From positions 1,178,001 through 1,242,000 of the forward strand of contig OX596339.1 of assembly GCA_951394405.1 (NCBI GenBank): a stretch of 64,000 nucleotides of DNA, read 5' to 3'. Made by a program: the position numbers and the translations under genes. The notes below the pieces were generated by a model. It was not told where the DNA came from and ran no database searches. It was given only the letters and a program-made list of their open reading frames with translations. This document shows positions 53,795 to 64,000 of the stretch, piece by piece. The first letter of the stretch is position 1; every line of letters begins with the position of its first letter. This DNA comes from Coprinellus micaceus. Its lineage: Eukaryota; Basidiomycota; Agaricomycetes; Agaricales; Psathyrellaceae.

Positions 53795-56700
53795 CTATTG
53801 TTGGGGGTGGGCAACGCCTGCAAGGCGAGCGGCCGCTGACTAATCACACCGCCACTAGATTTTCTGTCCGCACTCCTGTCCTAGTCGCGTCTCGTTAATG
53901 GGCGCGCAGTTTCATTAGATGTGTAGCTAGGAAGTACAGTAGTAAGTATAAACATGGGCTATGGACACTAATATATTATATTTTCATGGTACAGTAGAGG
54001 TATTAGGCCAATCTTGGTCAGATGTATGGTTGGAACCGTGAATCTAAACGGCATCCCCTTCAACCTCCATCTCTATCTCCATCTCATCGCCATCCTGAGT
54101 CCAAGCTTCCACACTCTCTCCCATGCTGACATCCTCTTGAGGGGGATGGGTATCTCCCTTCTCTGCCACATGCAGTAGTACCTTACGCAGCAAATCCCTC
54201 TTGTCCTGCAACAGCCCACGGTGGGATTTGTACTTCGGGATCACATCGTCAACACCCCCTCGCAGTTGCCATGCATCGAGCTGTTCATCAAGATCGCGCA
54301 CCCGGAGCCCATCGATGTCGGCAAGGCCCACAAATACAACAGCAGAGAGGCGCTCTTGCCGTTCCTTTGCCTGTTGCTTTGCTAATGCTTCTTTCTCGCG
54401 CTTCATCTCCGCTAGCCGCTTCTCAAACGCCGCTTGCTCTTCCCTCCGTTTCCTTTCCATCCCGCTTGCATCCCAGCGTCTGGCAACCTTGCGAACATAC
54501 GTGTAGTCCTCTTCGGTGAACATGGCAGCCATGAAAGCGAGGGTGTTGTTCTTCTCGCAAACGGCGTGGGCGTTATAGTTGAGTAATGTTGTGGTAGGTT
54601 TGGCACGCATCCGAACGCGATAAGCCCCCAGCGCCCCCTCATTAACATCGTTCGTAGCAGGCATCCAGGCTAAATCGCGTTCCGTGAGGGTGAGGCCGTC
54701 GATTGTCCCACCAGGTGCGAATTCTGAAGAGAATCGGACCCAGGTAGTCAGCGCGCCTTGGAAGAAAGCGGCGGTTGCTGAGGCAAGATAAGGCAAGTTG
54801 TCTTCAGCCTGTAGCTTGCGAATGGCGGTTATTGCCTTCTCGTCTTCCCATGGCTTCCCATCCAGTGTTGCAGCCTGGTAAGTCGCATCCTTGTCCACAA
54901 GAAGATCAGGGTCATTGACGAGCTTCTCGCAGAACTCCCTAACGTCTTTGTGGAAGGATCCGAGGTCGAGCAGGTTAACTTGGGCGTTACCAGACCCTCG
55001 GACAACGCGCAGGTATGGGTGGGTGACGGCCTGCGAGTAAAGGACCATCACAGCAAGCTCGGTGAGTGTTGGCTTGTCTTTGAGTGCGTTGAATAAGTTA
55101 AGCTCGATGTTTGTCCACCCGGGGCGGAGTTTTCGAAGTCGGGAGTCGTCCAAAAACGCCTTGTAGAACTCGAGGTGCTTGAGAAGCTCGGCGGCGGCTT
55201 CTGCATGGCTGTTGAACCGAGTATTACTAGTGTCTGGAAACCGGTGAGTTTCCTTGACTCCGAACGTCGCTGCCAGGTGAATGGTATGCTGATCACCGAA
55301 TCCCTTCTTGTCGTCTTTGTTGTTCATGAGGGCCCCAGCTAGTGCGGTTGCCTTGACTCCTCCCCTTGTAGATGCTGCGATTGCGGCCTCTTCCTCTGGT
55401 GTAAGGGGTGAATCCTTTCTGCTTGGGTTCAAGGCCTCTCGCACCTTCGCCGCATTAGCTTTATTGGCGAGTAGGATAGGTGGATCGAGATTTTTCTCCT
55501 CCCAGAAGGCGCCCATGGCTGCTGCGCCACCCTTGAAGCTGTTCTGGTCCTTGTGCATGCAGCACCCAGCCCAGACAAACAGGTCCAACGCAAATCGTGC
55601 CTCCTCAGGTAAGCTCTCGTACTCCTCTTTTCCAAGCTCGCGTTTCAACCCATCCATGAGCTGCTCTTCGTGCACCGACTGTTCCACCTCTGTCAACCCC
55701 TTCCATCGCTCCAGCCCACCCAAGCCATCGATCATCTTAGCCTTTCGCTCGTTGAGAAAGGCCAGAAGCTCGACAAGGTCCTTCTCAAGCATTCTCTGCT
55801 CTCCCAGCTCCATCTCCGTCTCCTTGGTTTTCCAGTCCTTCAAGATGGTAAACGAAGCCTGTTCTCCGTTCGCATGATCGCTGATCATCCCCTTTAGCTT
55901 CAATGCAAATTGTCGAAGGGAGAACGAGGCATTTGACCGCTTTGCGAGAGGAGAGTCGCTATAAACGTCGAAGACGGCCTCTAGAAGTTGGAGCCACTTA
56001 TTGGCTGACGTTTTCGCGCTGTGGTCTACGGTGGATGCGACTCGAACTAGTCGTGTCACAGGAGTTGAGTTGGGGTTCGGGGTCGACTCCCCAATGGCGT
56101 AGTTTGGGACACGAACGGTGACGTGGTGAGACTGGTAGTTTATACTGCGATTTGACGTGCTATCCTGGCTGATTGTGATGCCCTCGTTCAACCGCAGCTC
56201 GTGCCCCAACTGCATGTCTGCAGCGGCTAGTGCTTCAAGTACACAGCGCTGAACGGTACGTCGTGACATGGCGCGTGTAATGTTGACCCCAAATGAAGCA
56301 GCAATACGGATGATGAGAGGGCCGATTTTCGAGGGTGCACATCCAGATTTATGCAAGTGTCGTGCAAGGTCCCGGGTCTGGGCGTTGTACGTGGTTGCGT
56401 GGCCTTTCTGAGTGAGAGATGCACGATTCCTGAGGGATTTCTTGGAGCTGCGGGTAGACGTGCAGTGTGCGGAAGCTCCGAAGCGGATAATACGCTTGTT
56501 AAGCGCCCGTATTGATGCCTGGTACCGGACTTTATCTTCAGAAGCTGCGGCAATGTGCTGGTGCAAACTCTCCATGCGGGCTTGTAGGCTAATGTTGGCA
56601 GCCTTGAGGTCCACGATGACAGTTTGCTGGTGCTTCAATGTCTTCTCCATTTTTTCCTTCATATCCTTCTTCTCTTTCTTCAACCCCTTCACCCTCGCAG

Positions 56701-57491
56701 CCGCACGCAAGTAACTGCGCCGACTATTCGCCGCCTTCTTTTTCCATTCCTCGACCTCGGCATTTGTGACTTGTTTTGGTGGAACTGAAGTAGTTGCACG
56801 GGGCGCCGGGGGAGGGATGTTCTCTTTATTAGTTCGTCTTCTGCTCTTCGCAAAATTCGTAGTGTAGCTTTCTTCCTTTTTCTTGGAGGCAGGCCTCTTG
56901 CCAAAGGGCCGTGGGTGCCCCATACGCGCAGTTATTAGTATGTCTGCATTGAAGAAATATGGTTAAGAGGGAAATTTTTGATACATAAAGAGGGCACATA
57001 CATTAATCTGCCATTTTAAAAGCATATGAATCGTCTGAAAGAGCACTTACGGTCTTTTCAAGGTTATGTGTTGTCACTGACGCGCCGATATTCGCGTTAG
57101 GCGCGCGTTACATAATCCAATTATCCGCGTCAAAGGGGCTCGTAAGTAAAGTACACATTGTGAGGGGGGAAACGCATCTTTCATCGAAATTCTTTCACTC
57201 ATAGGGTATGATCCTCAATTGCGACAAAATAGTCCTTTAGAAACCCCCGATTTCGAACAGGAGGCATGCTTTCTGGGGTGAAACCACGTCGGAAATTAAG
57301 AAAATTTGAGGTTTTAAAGGACTAAAAGGCTTTAAATTACCTCGCAGATATTTCTGTGTAGTCAAATTTATGAGATAGGCAGTGTGCAGCCCACAAAGTG
57401 CACCGGACAGGTTTTGGGTTCAGTTGGCGGGGAGCAAACACTACCAAACATTCCGGCCCTTTTGCGGGCGTTGCCCACCCCCACTATTGTT
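53795..57491. mobile_element. Complete DNA transposon candidate with an intact 959-codon gene
   Basis: Inverted ends beginning TGGGGGTGGGCAACGCC lie at 53802 and (reverse complement) at 57483; about 22 bp match with one difference. They are flanked by direct repeats of CTATTGT, or CTATTGTT if the terminal T is counted as target (53795-53802 and 57484-57491). The element is about 3.68 kb and contains one long minus-strand frame (54044-56923), about 240 bp from the left end and 560 bp from the right end. Ends, duplication and frame are all intact, which is the signature of a recent insertion of an autonomous element. The family is not one I can name. Confidence 0.85.
54044..56923 (-). CDS. Putative transposase (959 residues) of the 3.7-kb element
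   Basis: One uninterrupted exon. A basic N-terminus (RRRTNKENIPPPAP) is followed by a coiled coil at about 75-145. The middle has three acidic positions in conserved-looking contexts: Asp near 254 (ITISQDSTSNRS), Asp near 459 (WAGCCMHKDQNSFKGG) and Glu near 762 (PATNDVNEGALGAYRVR). They could form the D-D-E triad of an RNase H-type transposase. A Lys/Glu-rich helix spans about 810-855 (KRREEQAAFEKRLAEMKREK). The stretch LRVRDLDEQLDAWQLRGG to SHRGLLQDKRDLLRKVL resembles a SAP-type DNA-binding motif, and the tail is acidic. Similar single-exon proteins with CMHKD-like motifs occur as repeats in other Agaricomycetes, as far as I recall. Its position between TIRs with a target duplication is the main support. 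The triad assignment is inference. Confidence 0.75.
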   Translation of the reverse strand: MGHPRPFGKRPASKKKEESYTTNFAKSRRRTNKENIPPPAPRATTSVPPKQVTNAEVEEWKKKAANSRRSYLRAAARVKGLKKEKKDMKEKMEKTLKHQQTVIVDLKAANISLQARMESLHQHIAAASEDKVRYQASIRALNKRIIRFGASAHCTSTRSSKKSLRNRASLTQKGHATTYNAQTRDLARHLHKSGCAPSKIGPLIIRIAASFGVNITRAMSRRTVQRCVLEALAAADMQLGHELRLNEGITISQDSTSNRSINYQSHHVTVRVPNYAIGESTPNPNSTPVTRLVRVASTVDHSAKTSANKWLQLLEAVFDVYSDSPLAKRSNASFSLRQFALKLKGMISDHANGEQASFTILKDWKTKETEMELGEQRMLEKDLVELLAFLNERKAKMIDGLGGLERWKGLTEVEQSVHEEQLMDGLKRELGKEEYESLPEEARFALDLFVWAGCCMHKDQNSFKGGAAAMGAFWEEKNLDPPILLANKANAAKVREALNPSRKDSPLTPEEEAAIAASTRGGVKATALAGALMNNKDDKKGFGDQHTIHLAATFGVKETHRFPDTSNTRFNSHAEAAAELLKHLEFYKAFLDDSRLRKLRPGWTNIELNLFNALKDKPTLTELAVMVLYSQAVTHPYLRVVRGSGNAQVNLLDLGSFHKDVREFCEKLVNDPDLLVDKDATYQAATLDGKPWEDEKAITAIRKLQAEDNLPYLASATAAFFQGALTTWVRFSSEFAPGGTIDGLTLTERDLAWMPATNDVNEGALGAYRVRMRAKPTTTLLNYNAHAVCEKNNTLAFMAAMFTEEDYTYVRKVARRWDASGMERKRREEQAAFEKRLAEMKREKEALAKQQAKERQERLSAVVFVGLADIDGLRVRDLDEQLDAWQLRGGVDDVIPKYKSHRGLLQDKRDLLRKVLLHVAEKGDTHPPQEDVSMGESVEAWTQDGDEMEIEMEVEGDAV

Positions 57492-59929
57492 CGATGGATT
57501 TGGGAACTGTGCGCCTTGTGCGCCTTGCACCGCCCGCCACTTGTGTCGAGCTGCTGACTGGCTGGCTGGCACCTGCTCAACGCCTGAAACTGGAACTGGG
57601 TGGGTGGTTCGTGACGGCGGAGATAAGACAACAGCAGTTCTATACCCATCGACACAGGGCCAGCTTCGTGAGCGTCTAAGCACCCACCTTGAATCCAATT
57701 CACTCTATTCACGCAGTTACACTCCCTACGAACCAAAGCATTCTAATTCCGAACTCACCCATTGATCCTTACCTCCCTCAACCCTACGTACCTCCACTTC
57801 GTCCGCCCATCGCCCTCCGCGAAGTTCGAACCAGGGACCCAAACCCGGAGGTTCCACCGTTCCACCATGTACTAGGAACCATGACGGGGGCAGGGGAGGG
57901 AAGTTACCTCCGCGGCTGACGAAGCGTGAAGAATAGAGATCGTTGTTACATATACTCGTCCTCTGCTCCGGGGCCCTCTCCTCACTCGACTCGAGGGTAT
58001 AGATACGGGTATGTATTAGTCGACTCTGTCTAAAGTTACCCTCTGACCAACTGACTCAACAGTGACTATACTTAGCGCCGAGTCTAAACCCACTCGAGTA
58101 ATGCAGTGACGTACCATGGGCGCCTGCCCTGCCTTCCCATTTACCTTGCTCTGCTATATTAGACGCCCCATGTGGATTGGACGCTCCATGGGGACTCTAT
58201 CACACACCCGGGCCACTACCCACACTAAATCGAGCGCCGAACCTCGAACCTCGACCGAACCTCGACCGACTCAAGTCGACTCTCGAACTTGACGATGATC
58301 GCTGAACCGACTGACACTCGTCTATGAGTCTACGAATTTTCATACCGCACCATGCACATGGACGCAGGACAATAATCTCTAATCTCCGTGGGGGGGGGGG
58401 GTGATAAACATCCTCCCTTTCCGTCCTCATTTGGACTCGAGAAGCACCTAACTGTGTATGTAGACTCGGAGGAAGGGCGGTATCATGACTCGTCATTGGG
58501 TAGTAAGGATGAAAACGAGGAAGGTAATTTTACACTTTCGTGTTCCTGGGGACGTTGTGCCTCGACCGACGGGTACCGGTGGTTCTTTACTTCTCTTCCT
58601 TCTCCTTCTCCTACCTTCTTCCCCCTCCCTCTCTCGGGCGATCTTCTCGAACGCCCTACGATTATATGCCTATCACTATCACTCTCAGTCCACCACACAC
58701 CTAACGACGCTCGTGCTATGTACACACCACACCTCCACACCTCCGCACAAAGAGCTCAGCGGAACCACCCTGCCCAGCCCAGCCCTCGATCGATCGAGGA
58801 ACTTAAGGGTACTAGTAAGTCGGAATATTAACGCCCAAGTCTAATTTCCGAGGTTACTGTAACCCATTCCGGGGGCGGTTCGTTTCGTTTCTTTCACACC
58901 TATATTCCGAGTCCGAGCTCAGCCATCCATTCAGAATCCCTTCACTCATTCACAGAAGAGCAACCGAACCACTGCTACGCACACGACACGACACGGAATC
59001 GACCCGCACACGAGCTCTAAAGACAAACACGCACGCACGCGATCCTGAAAGTGACGGGGCGAACGACCTGTCTAGGCTACGACCCGCATAGGAACGCACG
59101 CGACACCAAAAAGGCGGAGCACGCGATCCTGAATAAGAACTCCCACTGAAAGACCCAAGAAAGCCCGCCAGACACTGACAAGCAACCAAGCGGCACGCAC
59201 TAACCGCGAAGACGCGACTCGCGATGAACATGCGTGCTTGACGTTAGGACTTGCGCCGCAGCGCCGCAGTCCGTGTCAAACGCCACCCGAACTTAGATCT
59301 CAGGTGTGTACATACATATAAAAGATTTTCTACGATCATTCCACGTAAAAATGGCGCAGTGGATTGATTGACATTGACCTTTTTGAAAGGGGACGACACG
59401 CGGTCGGCGTTCAGCCTGAGGATCGTACTATTACTAAGGATTTGCGGCTGAGATATTGGAGGAAGACGATCAAAGGTGGGTGCTGAGTGAAAGAGATAAG
59501 CGCCGCTCCACCTAACACGTTGCGAGCGTCCTCTTTATCCCTTCTAGCCTCACTGACGCGGGAACGTGGTCATCACGATACGCTTAATTGGCGCGCCTCA
59601 TGCTCCTCAGCTCGCATCCCACCGCGCCTCTTTCACATACACCCTTCACACTTCGCTTCCTCCCGAACTGAAACGCCAGCGTGCATCTACTCTTTCACTA
59701 TCGTTTGAACATGAACATGAACGTGCCTACACGAGGCAGCGATACGCCGATTGGGCGGGCGGGAGCGAGCATGTCTCGACCCGCAGCGCCACCTTGTGTC
59801 CGTGTTTGCGCCGTGGCTCTTCACGGTGCAAAGGGGAAGAGGCGGAAGGAACGCCTCGGTGGTTTAGTACCGGCGGTGTCAATGGACCTGGACTGCGCCG
59901 GTACCTGCGCGCTCATCCGTCTTCCGAGG
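57492..59929. other. Gene-poor region
   Basis: About 2.4 kb with no assignable frame. It contains a G run at 58390-58402 and many CGA-rich stretches. The frames seen are overlapping and featureless. Confidence 0.4.
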
Positions 59930-60850
59930 TCGGGGTCGGGGTCGCCAGGCCAACTTGGGACCAAAATAAAAGGCGACGGGCATTCCACGGAATCGGGTCT
60001 CGGTCGTCATCGTCGTCATCGCCCACTACGTTGCGGAGGGCACAGCGGCGGGACAACGAGTCGCACTGACGACCGAGGTGGGTAAACTATCCCCGAGGTC
60101 CCTGTGCGCGATACCGATACCGGGACGGAAGGGCGGCTTGAGACCGAATGGTGGGTAGCATTCCACGGAATCCGGTCCTCGGTACCCATCGCCGCCGGTC
60201 CTCAGTACTCAGTGTCCAGGTCGTCCCTCTACCCTCGTCGACGGCCGAGTGTGGAGGACGAGCCCCACAAGGCCGACTCCCGAGGTGGGTACGTCCGACC
60301 CGTACGTTCTACGAAAATCATTGTCAACCTCCATCGTCATGGCGCAACCCATCTCGTCGAGAGTACAGTGCGATGGTGACTCTCGAGGTGGGTGCCCCCA
60401 TCGAACCGGTGCACGATACCGGAGTCGGCAGGAAGCTTGAGACAAAAAGGCGAGCAGCATTCCACGGAATCCGGTCCTCGGTACCCATCGCCGCCGGTCC
60501 AGGTGTTGTCCTTCTACCCTCGTCGACGCCGAGTGTGAGGGCACGAGCCCTACCAGGCCGACTCCCGAGGCGGGTACGTCCGACCATACAACCTCCATCG
60601 TCATGGCGTAACCTACCTCAGTACGATGGCGAGCCTTCGCGACTCCCAAGGTGGGTATGTACCCCAATCGAACCGGTATACTATATACCGGAGTCGGCAG
60701 GCTAGCTTGAGACCGATAGGGCGAGCAGCATTCCACGGAGCCCATCCATATCGGCGCTCGAGGACAGACCATCCCATCCGGGGACCCCGCCAGGATGAGC
60801 CTTCATTTCGTCTTCATGACTCCCGAGGTGCGTATCTCCATACTACACTC
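59930..60850. repeat. Degenerate tandem repeat, unit about 270-300 bp
   Basis: The block around GCATTCCACGGAATC recurs near 59980, 60158, 60458 and 60728. It is often preceded by GCTTGAGACC-like sequence and followed by CCGGTCCTCGGTACCCATCG in two copies. A second block, GACTCCCGAGGTGGGTACG, recurs near 60281, 60557, 60640 and 60820 with changes. Spacing of the best-matched pair is about 300 bp. The open frames here come from the repeat structure, and I do not call genes. Confidence 0.7.
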
Positions 60851-61298
60851 TCGGGCTCGCCGCGAAGTTCGAATGTCGTCGTGGCTTCGGTGTACAATGA
60901 CACGTCTGCGGTCCGTCGGGGAGAAGAGGTCGACTTGAGAACGGGTACGAACATTTTACGAGAATCCTGTTTGGAGGCGAGAGCTGAACCACCGGGTGCG
61001 GGACGGAGGTGGTTCAGTTCTTCGTTGAACGACTTCCGAACGCGAAAATAAGCTTGACACCGGACAGGTATGGTACGTATGGTACGTTCATATCATCATA
61101 CTTATGTTCCTGTCTTCGCTTCCTCGTAGTCACTAACGACATCCCTTGACGGTTCGACACCCCGAAATGAAGACGAAGCCGCAAGACAAAATGAACCGTC
61201 ACCAGAACCGCTGCGGGGAACAGTTGAAAAAGGGGAGAAAAGGAGATTGAAAGGGTGTGATCTTTGTTCTCCCCTCGAGAACCGGCGAGTGTGGGTAC
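60851..61298. other. Intergenic before the AGGACCCC-type MITE
   Basis: About 450 bp with no supported gene. Short palindromic TACGTATGGTACGT-like sequence occurs near 61070-61085. Confidence 0.35.
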
Positions 61299-61644
61299 CC
61301 TATGTGAGGACCCCCGAAAACTGGGGGAGAGCCCAGATCCTGGACCGGACACAAAAGCGGCCGTAGGCCGCGCGACTTAGGTCCTGACCGGACAAAAATT
61401 GGCCATTTTGGTGGTGGACCTAGGTGCCAGACCGGACATCTGAGGGAGAGTTGGTGGGCGCCGGAGGAAAAAAAATGGGGGAATTGAGAGAAAAATCGAA
61501 TATTTTGGCGGACCGGACAGAAATCTGGGTGCTTTCGCCCTGGAGTTAGGTGTGGACCGGACACCAACCCCCCATTCTGGACCGGACACCACTTTGGCGT
61601 CAGGATCAGAGTTCCTCCCCAGTTTTCGGGGGTCCTCCTATGTG
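61299..61644. mobile_element. Short MITE-like element with an 8-bp target duplication (330 bp)
   Basis: The element at 61307-61636 has inverted ends AGGACCCCCGAAAACTGGGG, flanked by direct repeats CCTATGTG (61299-61306 and 61637-61644). The motif GACCGGACA occurs six times inside, all in one orientation (near 61343, 61386, 61431, 61513, 61555 and 61580). Its outermost eight bases, AGGACCCC, equal those of the element at 52855-53723, so both may be mobilised by related transposases. No coding frame is present. Confidence 0.9.
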
Positions 61645-63381
61645 GGCGCTCGCATGCAGTCGTTATTGTACCGAAAACAACAAGCCTCGGAGTCACTTCT
61701 CCCTCTATGAAGTCATACATTTACGCGTATTGACAGATACGGGGAGTTGTTTGTTGACGACGCTGTCGGATGACAGGTCCGCAGGTCGGTTCGCCCACCC
61801 CGAAGTTCGAACTTCTTTCTGTTGTGCACGATTGGCGCGTTCCCTTTGTCCTGCGCTCCACCACCTTATGAACGCGTCACTGAGTTGTATTCAGGTGGTG
61901 CCGGCGGGTCGAGCTACGTACAATAACGGGTGTTACTTAGACGACGCACAATGAGCAGCGTTTATACAAGAACCCTTCTCGTCGCCACCGGGATGGTGAT
62001 CGAAGAGTCACATCTAAGGCGCCGAGCTTAAATGACATCATGACGCCTGGTTAGGCGCCCACTCCCGCTTGGTTTGTTCCCTGAGAAAAGTGAGACCCGG
62101 AGGAGCCTGCGCTGAGAGAAACGGCTTTTCTGTTGGCGTTGGGTCGGAAAGGTTGCCCAATGGCCCGTCGCAGTCAGGGGCGTCGGAGTTTACTTGCAAC
62201 TCGGCAACGTCCGAGACGCGAAATGCGAAAATTTCATTATTCTCCTCCTTTCTACGGCGACTCCCTCTTACTTCTACCACTACCGTCACTGCACGCATCT
62301 GGCTGACTTCCCGCTACTGACGCTCGTGCTTTTCTCTGGGACCTTTGCTACCCCACTGTCACTGGATAGCTAAACATCTACATTTCTCTCTGGGCTTGAG
62401 GACGCTCTGGCTACTCCCAATGTCTCAAACTCACCACAACCACCCCCCTAAACTTGGCGCTAAGTCCTCCCTCCCACTCGATTTCCTGCTTTACAGACCG
62501 GTGCAGACTGCTGGGGCAGGGAACACCGATCTGCCGTTAGTGGCGAGTGTCACTCATTTGAACTCAGATGCCCTGTTTTGGTCTCGGAGAAGCTGCCCGA
62601 ACGCTCGATACTCTGCTGAACCCCACACACATCCCCCCTCACTATTTCAAACCCATTCTGTAACGCTGCCTGATCCTTTCCATTTCCCCATCTCGTCGAC
62701 AAAGCCACTCGCACGGCCGTTGTGAATCCTGCACAGAATCGAAAGTATGAGAGCCTTCCGTTCGCCTCTCAATCTGGGGGGAGGGCACTTAGAAGGGCTA
62801 AACCTGTGGCCCCTTCTCGCTCGTGCGCGACTACGTCTGACCTGGGTCTGATTCTGGTTCTACGACAATTGTTCGCCGCCTCCTCCCTGATTGAGATACA
62901 CCCAAAGATGACGCCAGCTTGGGATCGCGGTGTAAGAATAAGCGTCGGCGGTTAATAGGTATGCTCCTCCATCTCGCTTCAGAACATCGCATACCGCATC
63001 TGCGCTCAGCGTCCCTTTTGTAGAGTTGACCCGGGGTAAAAAGTGTAACGCCTGAAAAGTACAGCCGTGTCGCGAAGGTCATCGCTGCCAAGGGTTGGCT
63101 ATTCCAACGGTGGCTAGACATTCAGCCTGTAGACGCCCCTGTGATTCGAGATGGTGGGAGCTGTATAGAATTTGACGCCTTTGGATCTTTTGCTTACCCT
63201 GTACCTCGCCGGTGGAACTGCGCGGCCGGATAACAAGCATAGGGAGAGTAGGAGTGGGGCGACATGTAACATAAAGATGCATGAAGAATAGATGATACAG
63301 TGGTATGTACGTTGTTTTGCCGAAAGTCTGAACACCCCTATGTCGAAATCCCACCCAGTTTCGTTTCTGTGTAGTGTCCCA
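61645..63381. other. Gene-poor region
   Basis: About 1.7 kb without a supported gene. Frames such as 62345-62725 have no domain. Confidence 0.4.
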
Positions 63382-64000
63382 CTATGTAGTATCCATCTCT
63401 TCGAGCAACTGACCCGTAGTTGTAATGCCTGCCCCCCGACATAACCCCTCGATGGTGCGGCGAATGTTCAACGCGGAGGATGGTGCAACGATTGAGCATA
63501 AAACTTCGTCGGAATAGTGCTCCCATATCCTGGCCAGTACATTGTCGGAGGACTTGATCAAAACTTCGTAATCATCGTCGACACCAGCCCCAGAGGCTGG
63601 ACATTGGACCTCCAAACTTGAGGGAGGAACGCCGCTCCGTTTTGGAAACTCGAAACCATTACGCCACAAGCCCAGCTGTGTGAGATTGCGGGCTCGCATC
63701 CGAGGACAGAGACTGAGCTTCAGCGACACTAGGTCCAAAGCATCTGGGGTCCTCCACCCATACGCAGCGCACGCTTGGTAGATGCGACTCCTCCAAATTT
63801 TGCAAGCTGGCAGACAAGTATGGTAGGGTTGGCGATTGTGTGGCGGACACGTATCCTGGATGACGACAGGTAAGGTTCAACGCGCAAGTAAAGAGGTCAA
63901 ATGTCTTCTATACTCACATGTATTTCTCCCCACATCATATCAACAAACCGCAAACCCTCGTATCTGGAATTCTTGCGAGTTGTAACGAAATGCAGAATCG
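63382..64000 (-). CDS. 3' part of a gene, possibly F-box/LRR-like (runs off the window)
   Basis: At the right edge the minus strand reads LHFVTTRKNSRYEGLRFVDM and then MWGEIH, followed by a GT splice signal. Downstream, a leucine-rich frame reads DLVSLKLSLCPRMRARNLTQ and ends RTIEGLCRGAGITTTGQLLEEMDTT with a stop at 63382-63384. The style (leucine-rich segments, a terminal block spaced like C-terminal parts of basidiomycete F-box-like proteins) suggests that family, but the F-box itself would lie outside. The middle section near 63660-63880 can be read in more than one frame, so I cannot fix the exon limits or exclude a broken gene. Confidence 0.45.

Noticed and set aside
55308..55877. A 189-codon plus-strand frame inside the transposon
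   Set aside because: Antisense shadow of the intact 959-codon gene, with Ser/Leu-rich low-information sequence.
1..64000. CRISPR arrays, bacterial operons or ribosome-binding sites
   Set aside because: The intron structure and gene families are fungal nuclear, and no spaced direct-repeat array of CRISPR type is present.

Overview
The window is nuclear DNA of a filamentous basidiomycete, most likely an Agaricomycete. Its genes are rich in short introns (about 47-65 nt, GT-AG with occasional GC-AG). It carries families typical of that group: DUF6533 and DUF6534 seven-helix membrane proteins, F-box proteins, an AA9 lytic polysaccharide monooxygenase with CBM1 modules, type-B carboxylesterases, and DUF6589/helicase repeat fragments. 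The secreted AA9 enzyme and esterases suit a plant-debris or wood degrader; the species cannot be named from this sequence. Exon models were built by eye from reading frame, splice signals and family conservation. Wherever summed exon lengths are given, they keep the frame from start to stop.

Layout: 1-1.9 kb, no convincing gene. 1.9-3.1 kb, DUF6534 membrane protein (+). 4.1-5.9 kb, F-box protein (+). 6.1-6.9 kb, dephospho-CoA kinase (+). 7.2-15.0 kb, an inverted arrangement: tRNA-Lys and an acyl-protein-thioesterase-like hydrolase on the minus strand, a 12-exon flavin monooxygenase in the middle, then a second hydrolase and a second tRNA-Lys on the plus strand. 15.5-17.2 kb, AA9 monooxygenase with two C-terminal CBM1 modules (-). 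19.5-20.7 kb, very-long-chain enoyl-CoA reductase (+). 21.4-22.3 kb, small secreted cysteine-containing protein (+). 22.5-27.6 kb, two divergently transcribed carboxylesterases. 27.9-28.7 kb, a non-autonomous terminal-inverted-repeat (TIR) element. 29.1-29.9 kb, a CC/GC-motif protein of unknown function (+).

30.2-38.5 kb is a tandem array of four DUF6533-type seven-helix proteins, all on the minus strand. 38.5-41.2 kb is empty. 41.2-42.7 kb, F-box-like protein (-). 43.1-45.7 kb is a patchwork of GTTTAAAC-rich inverted repeats holding a truncated helicase and a truncated DUF6589-type protein. 45.7-50.5 kb is mostly non-coding. 50.6-52.1 kb, a disordered hypothetical protein (-). 52.9-53.7 kb, a MITE-like element with an 8-bp target duplication. 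53.8-57.5 kb is a 3.7-kb element with matching TIRs and a 7-8 bp target duplication around one intact 959-codon reading frame; it is the strongest candidate for an undescribed system here. 57.5-63.4 kb is gene-poor, with degenerate tandem repeats and a second MITE with an 8-bp target duplication. The window ends in the 3' part of a minus-strand gene.

The genes do not form one pathway. Three themes stand out: secreted degradation (AA9, esterases), duplication of local genes (hydrolase plus tRNA, DUF6533 array, esterases), and repeated DNA-transposon insertion in the right half.
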